Positions 17,231-26,830 of a stretch of DNA of 64,000 nt are shown here, piece by piece (within the stretch, counting starts at the first letter, position 1; the number at the start of each line of letters is the position of its first letter). The DNA is from Corynebacterium sp. NML130628. GTDB lineage: Bacteria > Actinomycetota > Actinomycetes > Mycobacteriales > Mycobacteriaceae. The notes beneath the pieces are model-generated. The model saw nothing but the letters and a program-made list of their open reading frames with translations. It was not told the DNA's origin and did not search any database. The stretch covers positions 62,001 to 126,000 of the forward strand of contig NZ_MLAL01000023.1 in NCBI RefSeq assembly GCF_001875665.1. The letters run 5' to 3'. The translations under genes and the position numbers were made by a program.

Positions 17231-20200
17231 GTGAGCATCACTCCACGTCCGTCCAACTTTGGCTTCGTTGGGCAGGTATGGCCCCAGCTCATCATTGAGT
17301 GTCGCAATGCGGAGGATGCCGCGCTAACAAACCCGCGCGCCTCGATGTTCCAATCCCGCTTCGTGTTGGAGCAGGTCATTGGGCATATCGCGGCGCTGAA
17401 TGGGTTGGAGAAGCAGTCCAACATCTTCGATACGCTGACGAACCCGGACTTTTCACGGCTACTGCCGGAGACGGTGCGTTCCAAGATGCACATTCTGCGC
17501 AAGGCCGGCAACACGGCGGTGCATAGCGACGCCCACATCACCAGTGACGAGGCGCTGCAGACGTTGAAGCACCTGTATGACGTGATGGTGTTCGCAACCA
17601 CGCACTTCTCGGGGAAGGCGATTCGGGGGATTGCGCCGTTTGACGTCGAGATCTTGAAGCAGGCGCCGCGGCAGGCGGCGTTGAACCAGCGGCAGATGAT
17701 GGTGCTGGCGGCGAAGGAGAAATCCGCGCGGGAGCAGGCTGACCTGTACAAACTGCAGCTGGATGAGGCGCAACAGCGGGAGTTGGAAAAGGCTGCGGGG
17801 TATGAGGAGGAGATCGCGAAGCTGCGGGAGCAGATCCGCGAGCAGCAGGAGAAGCTGACGCCTCCGGCTCCGCAGTTGGCGGTGGATGAGGCGCAGACGC
17901 GCCGCGACATCATCACCCCGATGTTAGAGGAGGCCGGGTTTGTGCGCGGCCGCACGCTCATCGAGGAGTACCCGGTGGCGGGCATGAAGGTGGACTATGT
18001 GTTGCTGGATGCACAGGGTGTGCCCATCGCCGTTGTGGAGGCGAAGAAAGCCAGCCGCAATATTAACGACGGCCGCCAGCAGGCCGCGATCTACGCCGAC
18101 GCCATCGGGGAGGCGACCGGGCGCGTGCCGCTCATTTTCTACACCACCGGGTATGCGGTGCGCTTTTGGGATCACGACGCCAACCTGCCGGGCGGTGTCG
18201 GCTACGAAACCCGCACTATTGAGTCCTACCCAACAGTGCGTGCGATGGAGGCGCTCATCGCCCGGCGCGACAAACGCCAACCCCTCAGTGCGCACAGCGC
18301 CACCATCACCGAGATCGCCGGCAGGCCGTACCAGCTGGAGATGATCCAGTCGGTCGCGGAAGCATTCGGCAAAGGTAAGCGCCGCGCACTGTTGGTCATG
18401 GCGACGGGGACGGGCAAGACGCGCGTCTCCATCGCCACGGTGTCCATGCTGTTGGAGGCCGGCTGGATCCGCAACGTACTCTTCCTCGCTGACCGGAAAG
18501 CCCTGGTCACGCAGGCGCACGCGGCGTTCAACGAGCACCTCGCCGAGGCCGTGCCCGTCAACCTGACCACCAACCCCGCCGGCGAGGGCCAGGTGTACGT
18601 GAACACCTACCAGACGATGATCGGCATGATCGGCGAAGGCCAGCGCTTCAACTCCTTCGACTTCGACCTCATCATCGTCGATGAGGCCCACCGGTCGATC
18701 TACCAGCGCTACGAGCGCATCTTCGACTACCTGGACGCCCTCGTCGTCGGGCTGACTGCCACCCCGCGCAGCAACCTCTCCCACGACACCTACACCTTCT
18801 TCGGCTGCGAGCCCGACACCCCGACCGGCTACTACAGCCTGCACCGCGCCATCGAGGAAGGCAACCTGGTGCCCTACGAGGTGTTCTCCGGCAGCACCGC
18901 CTTCATGCGCCGCGGCATCTCCTACGGGGAACTCACCCCCGAAGAGCAGCTGGAGTGGGAGAACGCCGAATGGGGTGTCGACGAACACGGCGACCCACTC
19001 GCCGCACCCCAGGAGGTCAACGCCGCCGAAATCAACGCAAAGCTGCTCAACCGGGACACGATCCGAAAGGTGTTGCGGCAGGTCATCAGCAAGGGGTTGA
19101 AGGTTGACGGCGCGGACCGCCTGGGCAAAACCATCATCTTCGCCCGCAACCAGGCCCACGCAGGCCTCATCGCCGACGAGTACCGGGCCATCTTCCCGAC
19201 CACCGCCACCCGCGCCGAGGTGATCACCCACGGCGTGTACAACGCGGAAGCACTCATCGCCGAGTTCAAGCAGCCCGACTCCGGCCTGGACATCGCCATC
19301 AGTGTGGACATGCTCGACACCGGCATCGACGTCCCCGAGGTGGTCAACCTGGTGTTCTTCAAACCCGTCTACTCCCCCACCAAGTTCTGGCAGATGGTCG
19401 GCCGCGGGACCCGCCTGCGCCCTGACCTGTTCGGCCCCGCCGTGGACAAAACGTGTTTCTACATCTTCGACTACTGCGACAACGTGCGCCAATTCAGCGG
19501 CACCACCAACACCACGGAAGGCTCGAACCAGATCTCACTGTCGCAGCGCAGCTTCACCACCCGCGCGCGCCTACTGCTGACGGCCACGGAAGAGGTGCGA
19601 GGGGACGTCGCAAAGCATCTTTCGGACGCCGTGCGCAGCGTGCCCCACCGCAGCATCCTCGTGCCCACCGAAGCACGCGCCTACCTCGAACTATTTAGCG
19701 ACGCCACCCCCTGGCTCACCGCCGACGCCGACACCCACCAACAAGCCGTCACCGCGCTCGCGCCCCTGCCCTTCGCCGCGACCGGCGACAAAGAACAAGC
19801 CCGGCGCTTCGACTACCTCATCTACCAGCTCGAACTCGGACTGTTCGAAGAGCGTGGCGACTGGGACGTGCTCGCAGAGAAAGTCGTCGGCATCGCCGAG
19901 GCGCTGCTGCAGAAAACCAACATCCCCACCGTTGCCAACAACGCGGCGCTCCTCGAAGCGCTCGCCGGCCCGCAGTGGTGGGACGGAGTGACCTACAAGG
20001 AACTCGAACTGGTCCGCAAAACCGTGCGCGGGCTCACCGTCTTCCTCGACAAAGCGCAACGCGTCGTAGTGATCACCGATTTCGAAGACGAACTCGGCGA
20101 ACTCGAACACAGCACGCTCCAGGCTACCGGCGGCACCCAACGCGAAAGCTCCGTCGTCGAAGAAGAACTCCGCCGCGCACTCGAAGGCAACACCACCAGC

Positions 20201-20617
20201 CTGGCGCTGCGCAAACTCCGCAACGCGCAACAACTCAGCACACACGACCTCGACGAGCTGCGCGAGCTGCTACTCAACGCCCACGTCGACGGCGCCGCCG
20301 AACTCGCCGACACCCACCAAGCCAAACTTGGCCTCTTCCTGCGCGAACTCGTCGGGATGGACGCCTCCGCTGTTGAATCGCACTTCAAAGAACTACTGCA
20401 CTCCACCGACCTGAACTCCGTACAACGCGCGTTCCTCAACACCGTGGTCAGCGAAGTGACCCGCAACGGCGTCGTCGAAGCACACGAACTCACCCAGCCG
20501 CCCTTCGACGAAAACGGCTCCATCATGGACATCTTCCACGAAAACGTCGCCGTTGTCCTGCAACTGCGCGACAGCCTCGAGCAGCTCAACAACACCGCCA
20601 TGCCGAGCGCCGGGTAG
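17231..20617 (+). CDS. hsdR: Type I restriction enzyme, endonuclease/helicase subunit HsdR
   Basis: A 1,128-aa restriction and translocation subunit. It begins with a GTG start behind AGAAAGG at about 17217. Domains in order: an N-terminal DUF4145-type helical region (1-130), a coiled coil (about 150-215), a PD-(D/E)xK nuclease (VDYVLLDAQ...AVVEAKKAS, about 254-275), an SF2 helicase with ATGTGKTR (about 390), DEAH (about 483), LTATPRS and VGRGTRLRP (about 722), and an EcoEI-type C-terminal domain. It works with the HsdM and HsdS encoded upstream, cutting unmodified DNA after ATP-driven translocation. The separation from hsdMS by the AlbA_2 gene is a known hsd-locus arrangement. All catalytic motifs are intact. 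Confidence 0.97.
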   Translation: MSITPRPSNFGFVGQVWPQLIIECRNAEDAALTNPRASMFQSRFVLEQVIGHIAALNGLEKQSNIFDTLTNPDFSRLLPETVRSKMHILRKAGNTAVHSDAHITSDEALQTLKHLYDVMVFATTHFSGKAIRGIAPFDVEILKQAPRQAALNQRQMMVLAAKEKSAREQADLYKLQLDEAQQRELEKAAGYEEEIAKLREQIREQQEKLTPPAPQLAVDEAQTRRDIITPMLEEAGFVRGRTLIEEYPVAGMKVDYVLLDAQGVPIAVVEAKKASRNINDGRQQAAIYADAIGEATGRVPLIFYTTGYAVRFWDHDANLPGGVGYETRTIESYPTVRAMEALIARRDKRQPLSAHSATITEIAGRPYQLEMIQSVAEAFGKGKRRALLVMATGTGKTRVSIATVSMLLEAGWIRNVLFLADRKALVTQAHAAFNEHLAEAVPVNLTTNPAGEGQVYVNTYQTMIGMIGEGQRFNSFDFDLIIVDEAHRSIYQRYERIFDYLDALVVGLTATPRSNLSHDTYTFFGCEPDTPTGYYSLHRAIEEGNLVPYEVFSGSTAFMRRGISYGELTPEEQLEWENAEWGVDEHGDPLAAPQEVNAAEINAKLLNRDTIRKVLRQVISKGLKVDGADRLGKTIIFARNQAHAGLIADEYRAIFPTTATRAEVITHGVYNAEALIAEFKQPDSGLDIAISVDMLDTGIDVPEVVNLVFFKPVYSPTKFWQMVGRGTRLRPDLFGPAVDKTCFYIFDYCDNVRQFSGTTNTTEGSNQISLSQRSFTTRARLLLTATEEVRGDVAKHLSDAVRSVPHRSILVPTEARAYLELFSDATPWLTADADTHQQAVTALAPLPFAATGDKEQARRFDYLIYQLELGLFEERGDWDVLAEKVVGIAEALLQKTNIPTVANNAALLEALAGPQWWDGVTYKELELVRKTVRGLTVFLDKAQRVVVITDFEDELGELEHSTLQATGGTQRESSVVEEELRRALEGNTTSLALRKLRNAQQLSTHDLDELRELLLNAHVDGAAELADTHQAKLGLFLRELVGMDASAVESHFKELLHSTDLNSVQRAFLNTVVSEVTRNGVVEAHELTQPPFDENGSIMDIFHENVAVVLQLRDSLEQLNNTAMPSAG

Positions 20618-20739
20618 GTTCCGCCGGGTTCATCCCTTTGTTCCCTCTTGATCAACGTACTTTTTCCCCATACACGCAGCCACCAAAATCAGTGACTAAA
20701 CACACATTCAGACGTATCTATGACCAATACGGGATTATA

Positions 20740-20755
20740 TACAATATATATTGTA
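20740..20755. promoter_or_regulatory. 16-bp palindrome upstream of the permease-asparaginase operon
   Basis: TACAATATATATTGTA is a perfect 16-bp palindrome, ending 33 bases before the permease start codon. It lies in an AT-rich promoter-like stretch. With a GntR gene two genes downstream, it is a likely operator, and a second inverted repeat precedes that regulator. Confidence 0.65.
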
Positions 20756-20788
20756 AAAAGATGACGCTTCTTATGGAAGGAGAAAGGC

Positions 20789-22066
20789 ATGGCCACGTTA
20801 GCTCAACTACTGATGGCAGCAACCCTGATATTAATGCTGTTAGGCAGGACACCCCTATATACGACAGCCGTCATTGGCTCAACCCTTGCAGCACTCGTAT
20901 TTGGTATCCCAGTTCTGGCCGAAGATGGCGCTACATCGCTCAAAGAACTCGTACTCGGCGGGTTAAACCCCGTGATCGCCGACATGGCTGGCGTACTTTT
21001 ATTCATCGGTGTAATGGAATATGCCGGATATCTGAACATCCTCGTAAATGCGATCATTCGCGTTGGTAACCGGCTCGGAGGCGGCCCCGGTGTAGCTGTA
21101 GCTGGCGGTTTCGGAGCCGGTGTAATTGGCGGATTCACTGGATTCACTCAGCCTGCCATTACCGCTGTTGTCACTGGTCCCGCCTCCGTTAAGTTGGGGG
21201 TCAACCCAAGCCAATCTGCTGGAACCCATGCTCACGCCGGCCACTTAGGAAACTTCGCTGGTTTCACACACCCGACGCTCCTCGCAGTGATGGCACTCGT
21301 GGGTATCAAATTCGGTGCCATCAATCTCATTGGTCTTGTTACTGCCAGCACAATTTTTGCGGTCTCGTTCATCCGAATGAGGGCATCGCTCAAGGCTACG
21401 GAAAGCGACGCAAAATCAGCTGGGTTAGACGCGCTCGAAGGCTTCGCACGAAAAGAAGGAGAACCGAGCGTTTGGTTCGTCCTCCTACCATTCGTCCTGC
21501 TAGTTATCGGTTTTTCACTTGGCTACCCGGTATTCCTCGTTGGTTTCGCAGTAAGCATCTTGGTAATGCTGCTCGCTCGTCTCAATCCCATGGAAGCCGA
21601 AGCCTCCATGTTAGAGTCTGTGAAACGCGTCGCCGTTCCTTTGATTGCAACTGTCTCATTTCTCTTCATGTCCGGGGTCATTAAGGCAGTTGGCATTACA
21701 GAACTTCTGGCAGACTGGTTCTCTCCTGCTTTAAACGCAGCGCCGATTCTAACCGTAGCGATCATCTCAGCAATTGCAGGTCTCCTGACTCAGTCCAATA
21801 GTGCATCTGCAGCGATTATTCTTCCATTCGTTGGCCTGGCTATGGAAACTGGCGATGTCAATGCGCTGGCGCTCGCCGCAGCAGCTTGCGGACCAACCGC
21901 TGTAATGCAGTACTTCCTCACAGGTGGTCCAGTTGCAGCTTTGGCCACAACAGTCCCCGTGGTTCCAGGATCAGACCTCAAAGAAGCCAACAAGTTCCAA
22001 CGACCAAGCCAATTGGCCGGTCTGGCCGTAGTCATTCTCATCGCTGTGCTGATTGGAGGCTTTTAA
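20789..22066 (+). CDS. Polytopic permease, putative amino- or dicarboxylic-acid transporter
   Basis: A 425-aa integral membrane protein with about eleven or twelve hydrophobic segments. It has two Gly-rich re-entrant-like stretches (GGFGAGVIGGFTGFTQPAIT and HAGHLGNFAGFTHPT) typical of ion-transporter-superfamily permeases such as GntP or C4-dicarboxylate carriers. ATG 20789 follows the strong ribosome-binding site GGAAGGAGAAAGG. An asparaginase gene begins one base after the stop, so the natural guess is asparagine or aspartate uptake. That assignment rests on context, not on a substrate motif. Its GC content is clearly below that of the flanking hsdR and DUF5129 genes. Confidence 0.75.
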   Translation: MATLAQLLMAATLILMLLGRTPLYTTAVIGSTLAALVFGIPVLAEDGATSLKELVLGGLNPVIADMAGVLLFIGVMEYAGYLNILVNAIIRVGNRLGGGPGVAVAGGFGAGVIGGFTGFTQPAITAVVTGPASVKLGVNPSQSAGTHAHAGHLGNFAGFTHPTLLAVMALVGIKFGAINLIGLVTASTIFAVSFIRMRASLKATESDAKSAGLDALEGFARKEGEPSVWFVLLPFVLLVIGFSLGYPVFLVGFAVSILVMLLARLNPMEAEASMLESVKRVAVPLIATVSFLFMSGVIKAVGITELLADWFSPALNAAPILTVAIISAIAGLLTQSNSASAAIILPFVGLAMETGDVNALALAAAACGPTAVMQYFLTGGPVAALATTVPVVPGSDLKEANKFQRPSQLAGLAVVILIAVLIGGF

Positions 22067-22067
22067 C

Positions 22068-23087
22068 ATGTCGACGAAGGCAAATGCAACGCTACCCAGA
22101 GTTGGAGTTGGCGCACTCGGCGGAACAATCGCCATGGCTGAAGTACATAGCGAAGTGAAAGGAGCACAGCCGGCATTCGGAGCAGAACAACTCATTTCAG
22201 CGATTCCCGCGATCAAGAACCACGCATTAATAGACGCTGAGACTATTGCAAATGTCGCTTCCCCCTCTGTAACTATTGAGCACATCCTGGAAGCGAAACG
22301 CTTCGCGGAAGGATGCGTGGAGGAAGGCGCTGCAGGTGTCGTGCTTACACACGGTACAGACACACTCGAAGAGACAGCCTTTCTGCTCGACCTTCTTTGG
22401 GCTCATAGCCAACCACTTATCGTCACCGGCGCAATGCGAACAGCTACGGCGGTAAGCGCAGATGGGCCTGCAAACTTGTACAACTCAATCTTGGCCGCCG
22501 CTGACCCTACTTTGCGGGACTTTGGAGTGTGTGTATGTCTTGACGACGCAATCTTCCAAGCAAAATCTGTAACCAAGACAGACGCAAACACGACATGGAC
22601 GTTTCAAAGCCCTAGTTGGGGACCAATTGCACGGATCCTCGAAGAAAACATTAGGACTGTCCATCAACCACGACCGAACAGGCAGACCTTCGTTCTTCCA
22701 GAGCGCCCAGAGCCAATCGACATCCCCATACTCGAAATTGGAATCGACACCAACCCAGCGTATCTCTCCCTACTGGCAGCCGCCTCACCCCAGGGAATCG
22801 TACTATCATGTCCAGGGATGGGACACATACCTGAGCGCATGATCCCCGCACTCGAGCAAGTACTTCAACAAGGTATTCCGGTCGTTGTCGCAACTAGGAG
22901 CCCCGGTGGGAGTACAGGAACGCACACCTACAGTTATCCAGGCGCTGAAGTAGATCTGATCGATAGAGGCGCAATCTTGGCTGGTTTCATTTCTGCAAGG
23001 AAAGCTCGTTTACTCTTGTGGGCGGCACTTCAATCAGGAACAACCAATGCCAAACTAGCGGCGCTGTTCAAAGCCATCGATGTTTAA
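22068..23087 (+). CDS. L-asparaginase family protein
   Basis: A 339-aa asparaginase/glutaminase-family amidohydrolase that should release ammonia from asparagine to give aspartate. The first catalytic Thr lies in GALGGTIAM and the second active-site segment is LTHGTDTLEETAFLLD, both intact. Further on, VTGAMRTATAVSADGPANL and a Gly/Ser-rich ATRSPGGSTGTHTYS loop match the family. There is no signal peptide, so it is cytoplasmic. I chose ATG 22068 (MSTKANATL) because GGAGG at 22055 is placed for it and it follows the permease stop by one base. It forms an operon with the permease and probably the GntR regulator downstream. Confidence 0.88.
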   Translation: MSTKANATLPRVGVGALGGTIAMAEVHSEVKGAQPAFGAEQLISAIPAIKNHALIDAETIANVASPSVTIEHILEAKRFAEGCVEEGAAGVVLTHGTDTLEETAFLLDLLWAHSQPLIVTGAMRTATAVSADGPANLYNSILAAADPTLRDFGVCVCLDDAIFQAKSVTKTDANTTWTFQSPSWGPIARILEENIRTVHQPRPNRQTFVLPERPEPIDIPILEIGIDTNPAYLSLLAAASPQGIVLSCPGMGHIPERMIPALEQVLQQGIPVVVATRSPGGSTGTHTYSYPGAEVDLIDRGAILAGFISARKARLLLWAALQSGTTNAKLAALFKAIDV

Positions 23088-23116
23088 CTTCCCCGATACA
23101 TATTTCAGATAGCATT

Positions 23117-23153
23117 CAAGTGGCTAAAATTTATTCTTGATTCTAGCCACTTG
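23117..23153. promoter_or_regulatory. Inverted repeat in front of the GntR regulator gene
   Basis: CAAGTGGCTA at 23117-23126 is inverted as TAGCCACTTG at 23144-23153, with a 17-base AT-rich loop. It ends 21 bases before the regulator start and could be its own operator. A weak terminator after the asparaginase gene is an alternative. Confidence 0.55.
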
Positions 23154-23174
23154 CTGCTTAAAATAAGGAAGTCG

Positions 23175-23834
23175 ATGGGTAAATCTGAATTTTTACTAGA
23201 CAATCAGACGCAGGCCGGCGCTGCGTATGAGAAGCTAAAGGCACTCATTATGAGCGGCCAGTTACCAGCAGGTGAACGTCTGAAACAGGTTGAACTCTCG
23301 AAAGAACTCGGGATTTCTGTTACCCCAGTTAGGGAAGCACTTCGTCGCCTTGCGCAAGAGGGACTCATCGACAGTACTCCACATAAAGGTGCTCAGGTTG
23401 CCCTGTTATCACTCGATGCACTCAATGAGATCTACGAAATGCGTCGACTCATCGAACCATTATCAGTCAAACGCGCATTCGCGAAAATCACTAAGAATAC
23501 CGCGAACGAAGCTCGTGAAATCTGCGAGCAGATGAGCCAGCTTGGTCCTGCGCAAACAGCAGAGTTTATCGACCTCAACGCGCGGTTCCATGCCCTGCTT
23601 CTCGAAGACGACGGTTCTTGGACTTTCCGCGTTGCCAGTCTATTGCAATCAGCTGCAGCTCCCTACGTAGCAATGTCAATTTTTGAGCATCCCGACCAGA
23701 TGCCCGAATCGAATAACGAGCATTACCAACTCGTCTCGGCTTTCGAAACCGGGGATGTACAACGTGCAGTCGACATCACCAAGCAACATTTATCGACAAC
23801 GCGAGTGCTCGCTGAACGTTATCTTCAGCGTTAA
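23175..23834 (+). CDS. GntR family transcriptional regulator (FadR/FCD type)
   Basis: A 219-aa regulator. The N-terminal winged helix (AAYEKLKALIMSGQLPAGER, LGISVTPVREALRRL) is the GntR DNA-binding domain, and the helical C-terminal half (YEMRRLIEPLSVKRAF, NARFHALLLE) is an FCD ligand-binding domain. ATG 23175 was chosen over 23151 because AAGGA at about 23165 precedes it. It probably controls the permease-asparaginase operon through the palindromes at 20740-20755 and 23117-23153, with an amino or dicarboxylic acid as effector. Like its two upstream neighbours it is lower in GC than the flanks. Confidence 0.88.
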   Translation: MGKSEFLLDNQTQAGAAYEKLKALIMSGQLPAGERLKQVELSKELGISVTPVREALRRLAQEGLIDSTPHKGAQVALLSLDALNEIYEMRRLIEPLSVKRAFAKITKNTANEAREICEQMSQLGPAQTAEFIDLNARFHALLLEDDGSWTFRVASLLQSAAAPYVAMSIFEHPDQMPESNNEHYQLVSAFETGDVQRAVDITKQHLSTTRVLAERYLQR

Positions 23835-23867
23835 CACGCACTTTGTAACTTCTATAAAATCAGGCGC

Positions 23868-25322
23868 ATGAGCAAATGGGCACAAATCCTCGGCGTTGGC
23901 GCGGCGGCACTGCTGATCGGCGGTGGCATCGGCGCAGGCACCTACGCCACCATCGACGAGCCCGACCCCGCACATTACGCCATCGCCACCACCGCCGAGC
24001 CCGCCGATCTCATCCTCACCAACCCCGACGGGCTGTTGACCCCCGCCGATGAGGCCCAGCTTGAAAGCAACCTACAGCGCATCACCTATCCGGAGGTCGT
24101 GCGCACCATCCACATCCTCGCGTTCAACAACGCCGAGAACACACGCGAGAACATCAACGACACCATCGAGGAATACTTCCGCGCCCACTACCCCGACGAC
24201 ATCCTGGACAAACACGGCTTCCGCGACGGCACCCTCGTCCTCGCCGTGGACATGGCGCACCGTCACCACGCAATCTACGCCGCCGACGACGTCGACGCGG
24301 TCCTCGGGCTGGACAGCGAATCCCGCACCCCCTCAGTAATCGACGCCATGGTCCCCGGGCTGCAAAGCAACAACGTCCCCGCCGCCCTCTTCGCCGGCGC
24401 GAGCCTAGCCATGGACACCAACCGGCTGCAGCAAGAGCGATACCAATCCGCCGTCGACGACCGGATCGGGTCCGGTATCGGCGCAGGCGCAGTGTCCGGG
24501 TCGTTGGCCGGCGTCATTGGCGCCGCTGGCGTTGCACGGCGCAACCGGCGCCGCCGCTTGGTGGAGCAGGCACGGGAGGACTACGCGTTAGTGACCAAAG
24601 AATACGCCGACCTCGCCGGACGCCTCGACGGCATCAACGTCCGCGCCAATTCGCTGACCAGCGCATTTGCGGATGCGGAGCTGCGTCGTCAATGGGGCGA
24701 AGTCCGCGACCGCTTCCTCAAACTCCACGACACCGTCTCCGGCGCAGGCGGCATCGGCAGCATCAACATCAACGACAACACCCAGGCATACCGCGCCCGC
24801 AAACAACTCGCCGACGCCGCCGAAACCCTCACCCACACCAGCCACGCCGAGGACAACATTAACCGCCTCTTCAACATCGAACAAGGCGACGCCACCACCC
24901 GCCGCACCGACCTCGCCCGCCTCAGCGACGACATCACCCAGGCACGCCTCAGCATTGACGACGCCCGCCTCCGCCAAGAACTCACTTCCCTAGAAGAACG
25001 CGTGCGGGACCTGGACCGGGAACCCACCAGCCCCACCTTCCTCGACGACTACCTCCGCCTCCTCGCCGACTACCGACTCACCCTCGACGCCATCAAAACC
25101 AGAGAGTTCAGCGACGTCAAAGAACGCCACGAACTCAGCGCCCCAACCATCTACGACAAGGACTACTGGTACCCCACCTACGTCCCATTCGTTGCCATGC
25201 AGTCCTGGCACAACACCAACGTCGCCGCCGCGGAATCAGCCGCTGCCTCTTCCTCTTCGGGCAGCGTGAACACCACGTTCAGCTCGGGGTTCTCCGCCGC
25301 AGGTGGGTCCGGCAGCTTCTAG
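23868..25322 (+). CDS. DUF5129-type membrane protein with TPM-like domain
   Basis: A 484-aa envelope protein. A membrane anchor (ILGVGAAALLIGGGIGAG) is followed by an extracellular TPM_phosphatase-like region (residues about 45-190, including RDGTLVLAVDMAHRHHAIYA). A second hydrophobic stretch (GIGAGAVSGSLAGVIGAAGVA, about 203-223) leads to a long coiled-coil region (EYADLAGRLDGINVRA, RLSDDITQARLS) and a Ser/Gly-rich tail ending AAGGSGSF. The layout matches the actinobacterial DUF5129 family, whose function is unknown. It stands alone, 33 bases after the GntR gene, but its higher GC content marks a return to core-like DNA. Confidence 0.7.
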   Translation: MSKWAQILGVGAAALLIGGGIGAGTYATIDEPDPAHYAIATTAEPADLILTNPDGLLTPADEAQLESNLQRITYPEVVRTIHILAFNNAENTRENINDTIEEYFRAHYPDDILDKHGFRDGTLVLAVDMAHRHHAIYAADDVDAVLGLDSESRTPSVIDAMVPGLQSNNVPAALFAGASLAMDTNRLQQERYQSAVDDRIGSGIGAGAVSGSLAGVIGAAGVARRNRRRRLVEQAREDYALVTKEYADLAGRLDGINVRANSLTSAFADAELRRQWGEVRDRFLKLHDTVSGAGGIGSININDNTQAYRARKQLADAAETLTHTSHAEDNINRLFNIEQGDATTRRTDLARLSDDITQARLSIDDARLRQELTSLEERVRDLDREPTSPTFLDDYLRLLADYRLTLDAIKTREFSDVKERHELSAPTIYDKDYWYPTYVPFVAMQSWHNTNVAAAESAAASSSSGSVNTTFSSGFSAAGGSGSF

Positions 25323-25374
25323 GGGTTGGTGCTGGGGAAATGCAAGTTGTAAGTGGTGGTTTCGGGGCTCAGCC

Positions 25375-25483
25375 GTGAAAAAGTTCCCCACTTCAACGGC
25401 GGACTGCACCAAATTCCCTCACAGACCCCTCAGCGACCTGGCCTTTTGCGAACCGCTCTGCTGAAAAAACGGGGATTTGGTGC
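25375..25483. repeat. CACCAAATTCC palindromic intergenic repeat, copy 2
   Basis: GCACCAAATTCCC at 25406-25418 is inverted as GGGGATTTGGTGC at 25471-25483, with GTGAAAAAGTTCCCC upstream at 25375-25389. The whole block is closely similar to copy 1 at 7936-8042. The 25323-25718 gap holds this repeat and no other recognisable element. Confidence 0.8.
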
Positions 25484-25718
25484 ACACCCCCTCGCAAAAA
25501 CACAGCCACGCCAATTTATGCAATACTCTGTATTGCAGACCTCCACCGCACATGCGGAATATGGGGGTCTAGCTGTTTTTCAGGACTGTTGGCCCTCTCC
25601 GCCCCAATCTCACCTCTAAACAGGTCCGGAACAGATCTTGAAATCGTGTGAATGTAAGGCACGTAGAAACCACGTGAGCAGGAGGAATCCGAGTGATAGC
25701 CTTATTCTCGTGCGAAAA

Positions 25719-26255
25719 ATGAACATTAATTTCAGGGCTGAATGGAATAACACGCAAGTCATTGCCGCTCTGCTCGTTGCTTTCGTGTCGTTCCTTGCCA
25801 TGGTGCACTGGGGGTTGGTGGTATTTTGGGAAAAGCCCTGGCAGGAATCTCTTGCCGCAATATTTGCATATCGAGGGGCAATACCCGCTGCTGCCGCCGC
25901 AGTACTCACGCTAGGTATCGCCACCAAGTCTCTGTCGCAGAAATCAAATGCCGATGACCGCTCTGCGTACTATGAACGTGTTCAGTGGGCGATCGATATG
26001 ACACTTGCAGAAAATCCCGCACAGCAGAATGCAGGTTGGCATTTTCTGACGCCCATGCTGGAGTCAGGGTTGAAATCCTCGGAGGATATCGGTTTTACTC
26101 GCGCTATTCTTGAATATGACAAGAACTTTAACCCGAAGAATTCAATTTCTTCGCAGGATACCGCTTCGAAGAGCAAGGTTTCAGACCTAGAACTTTTGTT
26201 ACTATTATCCGTACTAGGTCATGACAAGGATGGGAAGGAGCCTGCTGATGACTAA
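25719..26255 (+). CDS. Hypothetical membrane protein
   Basis: An unrecognised protein of about 178 aa with two N-terminal membrane helices (VIAALLVAFVSFLAMVHWG and AAAAAVLTLGIATKSL) and a soluble C-terminal helical domain (YYERVQWAIDMTLAENP, WHFLTPMLESGL). The layout, two helices then a cytoplasmic domain, resembles small membrane-anchored effectors. The start is uncertain: ATG 25719 lacks a close ribosome-binding site, while AGGAGGA at 25679-25685 suggests a start further upstream in a frame I could not settle. Its stop overlaps the next gene by eight bases, so the two are probably co-expressed. Confidence 0.55.
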   Translation: MNINFRAEWNNTQVIAALLVAFVSFLAMVHWGLVVFWEKPWQESLAAIFAYRGAIPAAAAAVLTLGIATKSLSQKSNADDRSAYYERVQWAIDMTLAENPAQQNAGWHFLTPMLESGLKSSEDIGFTRAILEYDKNFNPKNSISSQDTASKSKVSDLELLLLLSVLGHDKDGKEPADD

Positions 26256-26430
26256 TCAGGCAATGGCAGAGCGGAAGTATCCACTGACCGAGTCCCATAA
26301 GCGAATGATCGAGCAATTGCCAATCACGCAAGCGAAAGCTAGTCGCGATTTGCAAGAGTACGCCAAGAAACTCGAAGCGCGTCAAAACCGGCCCTTGTGG
26401 CAGCGAATTCTGGGTATTTATCCGATGTAG
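26248..26430 (+). CDS. Small basic hypothetical protein
   Basis: A 60-aa basic, helical protein (MTNQAMAERKYPLTESHKRM...) with a good ribosome-binding site (GGAAGGAG at 26233-26240). It overlaps the end of the preceding membrane-protein gene by eight bases, which suggests coupled translation and a shared job. No domain is recognised. Confidence 0.55.
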   Translation: MTNQAMAERKYPLTESHKRMIEQLPITQAKASRDLQEYAKKLEARQNRPLWQRILGIYPM

Positions 26431-26627
26431 ATTCGTTGTTGCCCAAGAAACATGACCCATAAGCCAAAAGGGCTATGCGACCAGGAAACACAGCCAGCGG
26501 CGGGCTGACCAACCCTCACCGACAGTTTAAGTTGATGTCGCGCTCCGACACCGACTTAGGAGTCAGAAGACTGTCTTGATCGTCAAATCGACGCGCTGGG
26601 CTTTTGTGAATCGTGCTGCTCGAAAGC

Positions 26628-26734
26628 GGGAATTTGGTGTCTGGACGTTTTGCCTACGCACCAAATTCCTTGATTCCCCCTGGGCCGCTCGGAGTTTTCC
26701 CAGGTCACGATTCGAGGGAGAGGGAATTTGGTGC
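26628..26734. repeat. CACCAAATTCC palindromic intergenic repeat, copy 3
   Basis: Arms GGGAATTTGGTG (26628-26639), CACCAAATTCCT (26659-26670) and GGGAATTTGGTGC (26722-26734) alternate, so two nested hairpins can form. A CCCAGGTC block lies between the second and third arms. The 26431-26875 gap holds this repeat and the ppiA terminator. Confidence 0.8.
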
Positions 26735-26830
26735 AACAGGCCCCGGCAAAACGCCTGGTCAGCAATAGGCAGGACGTTATGAGGTGCGTCTTTTGTCACT
26801 CACAGCACTCAGCACCCAAAACAAGCCAAA

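Noticed and set aside
17924..19492. 522-codon open frame antisense to hsdR
   Set aside because: Overlaps the helicase motifs of hsdR; composition is typical of an antisense shadow.
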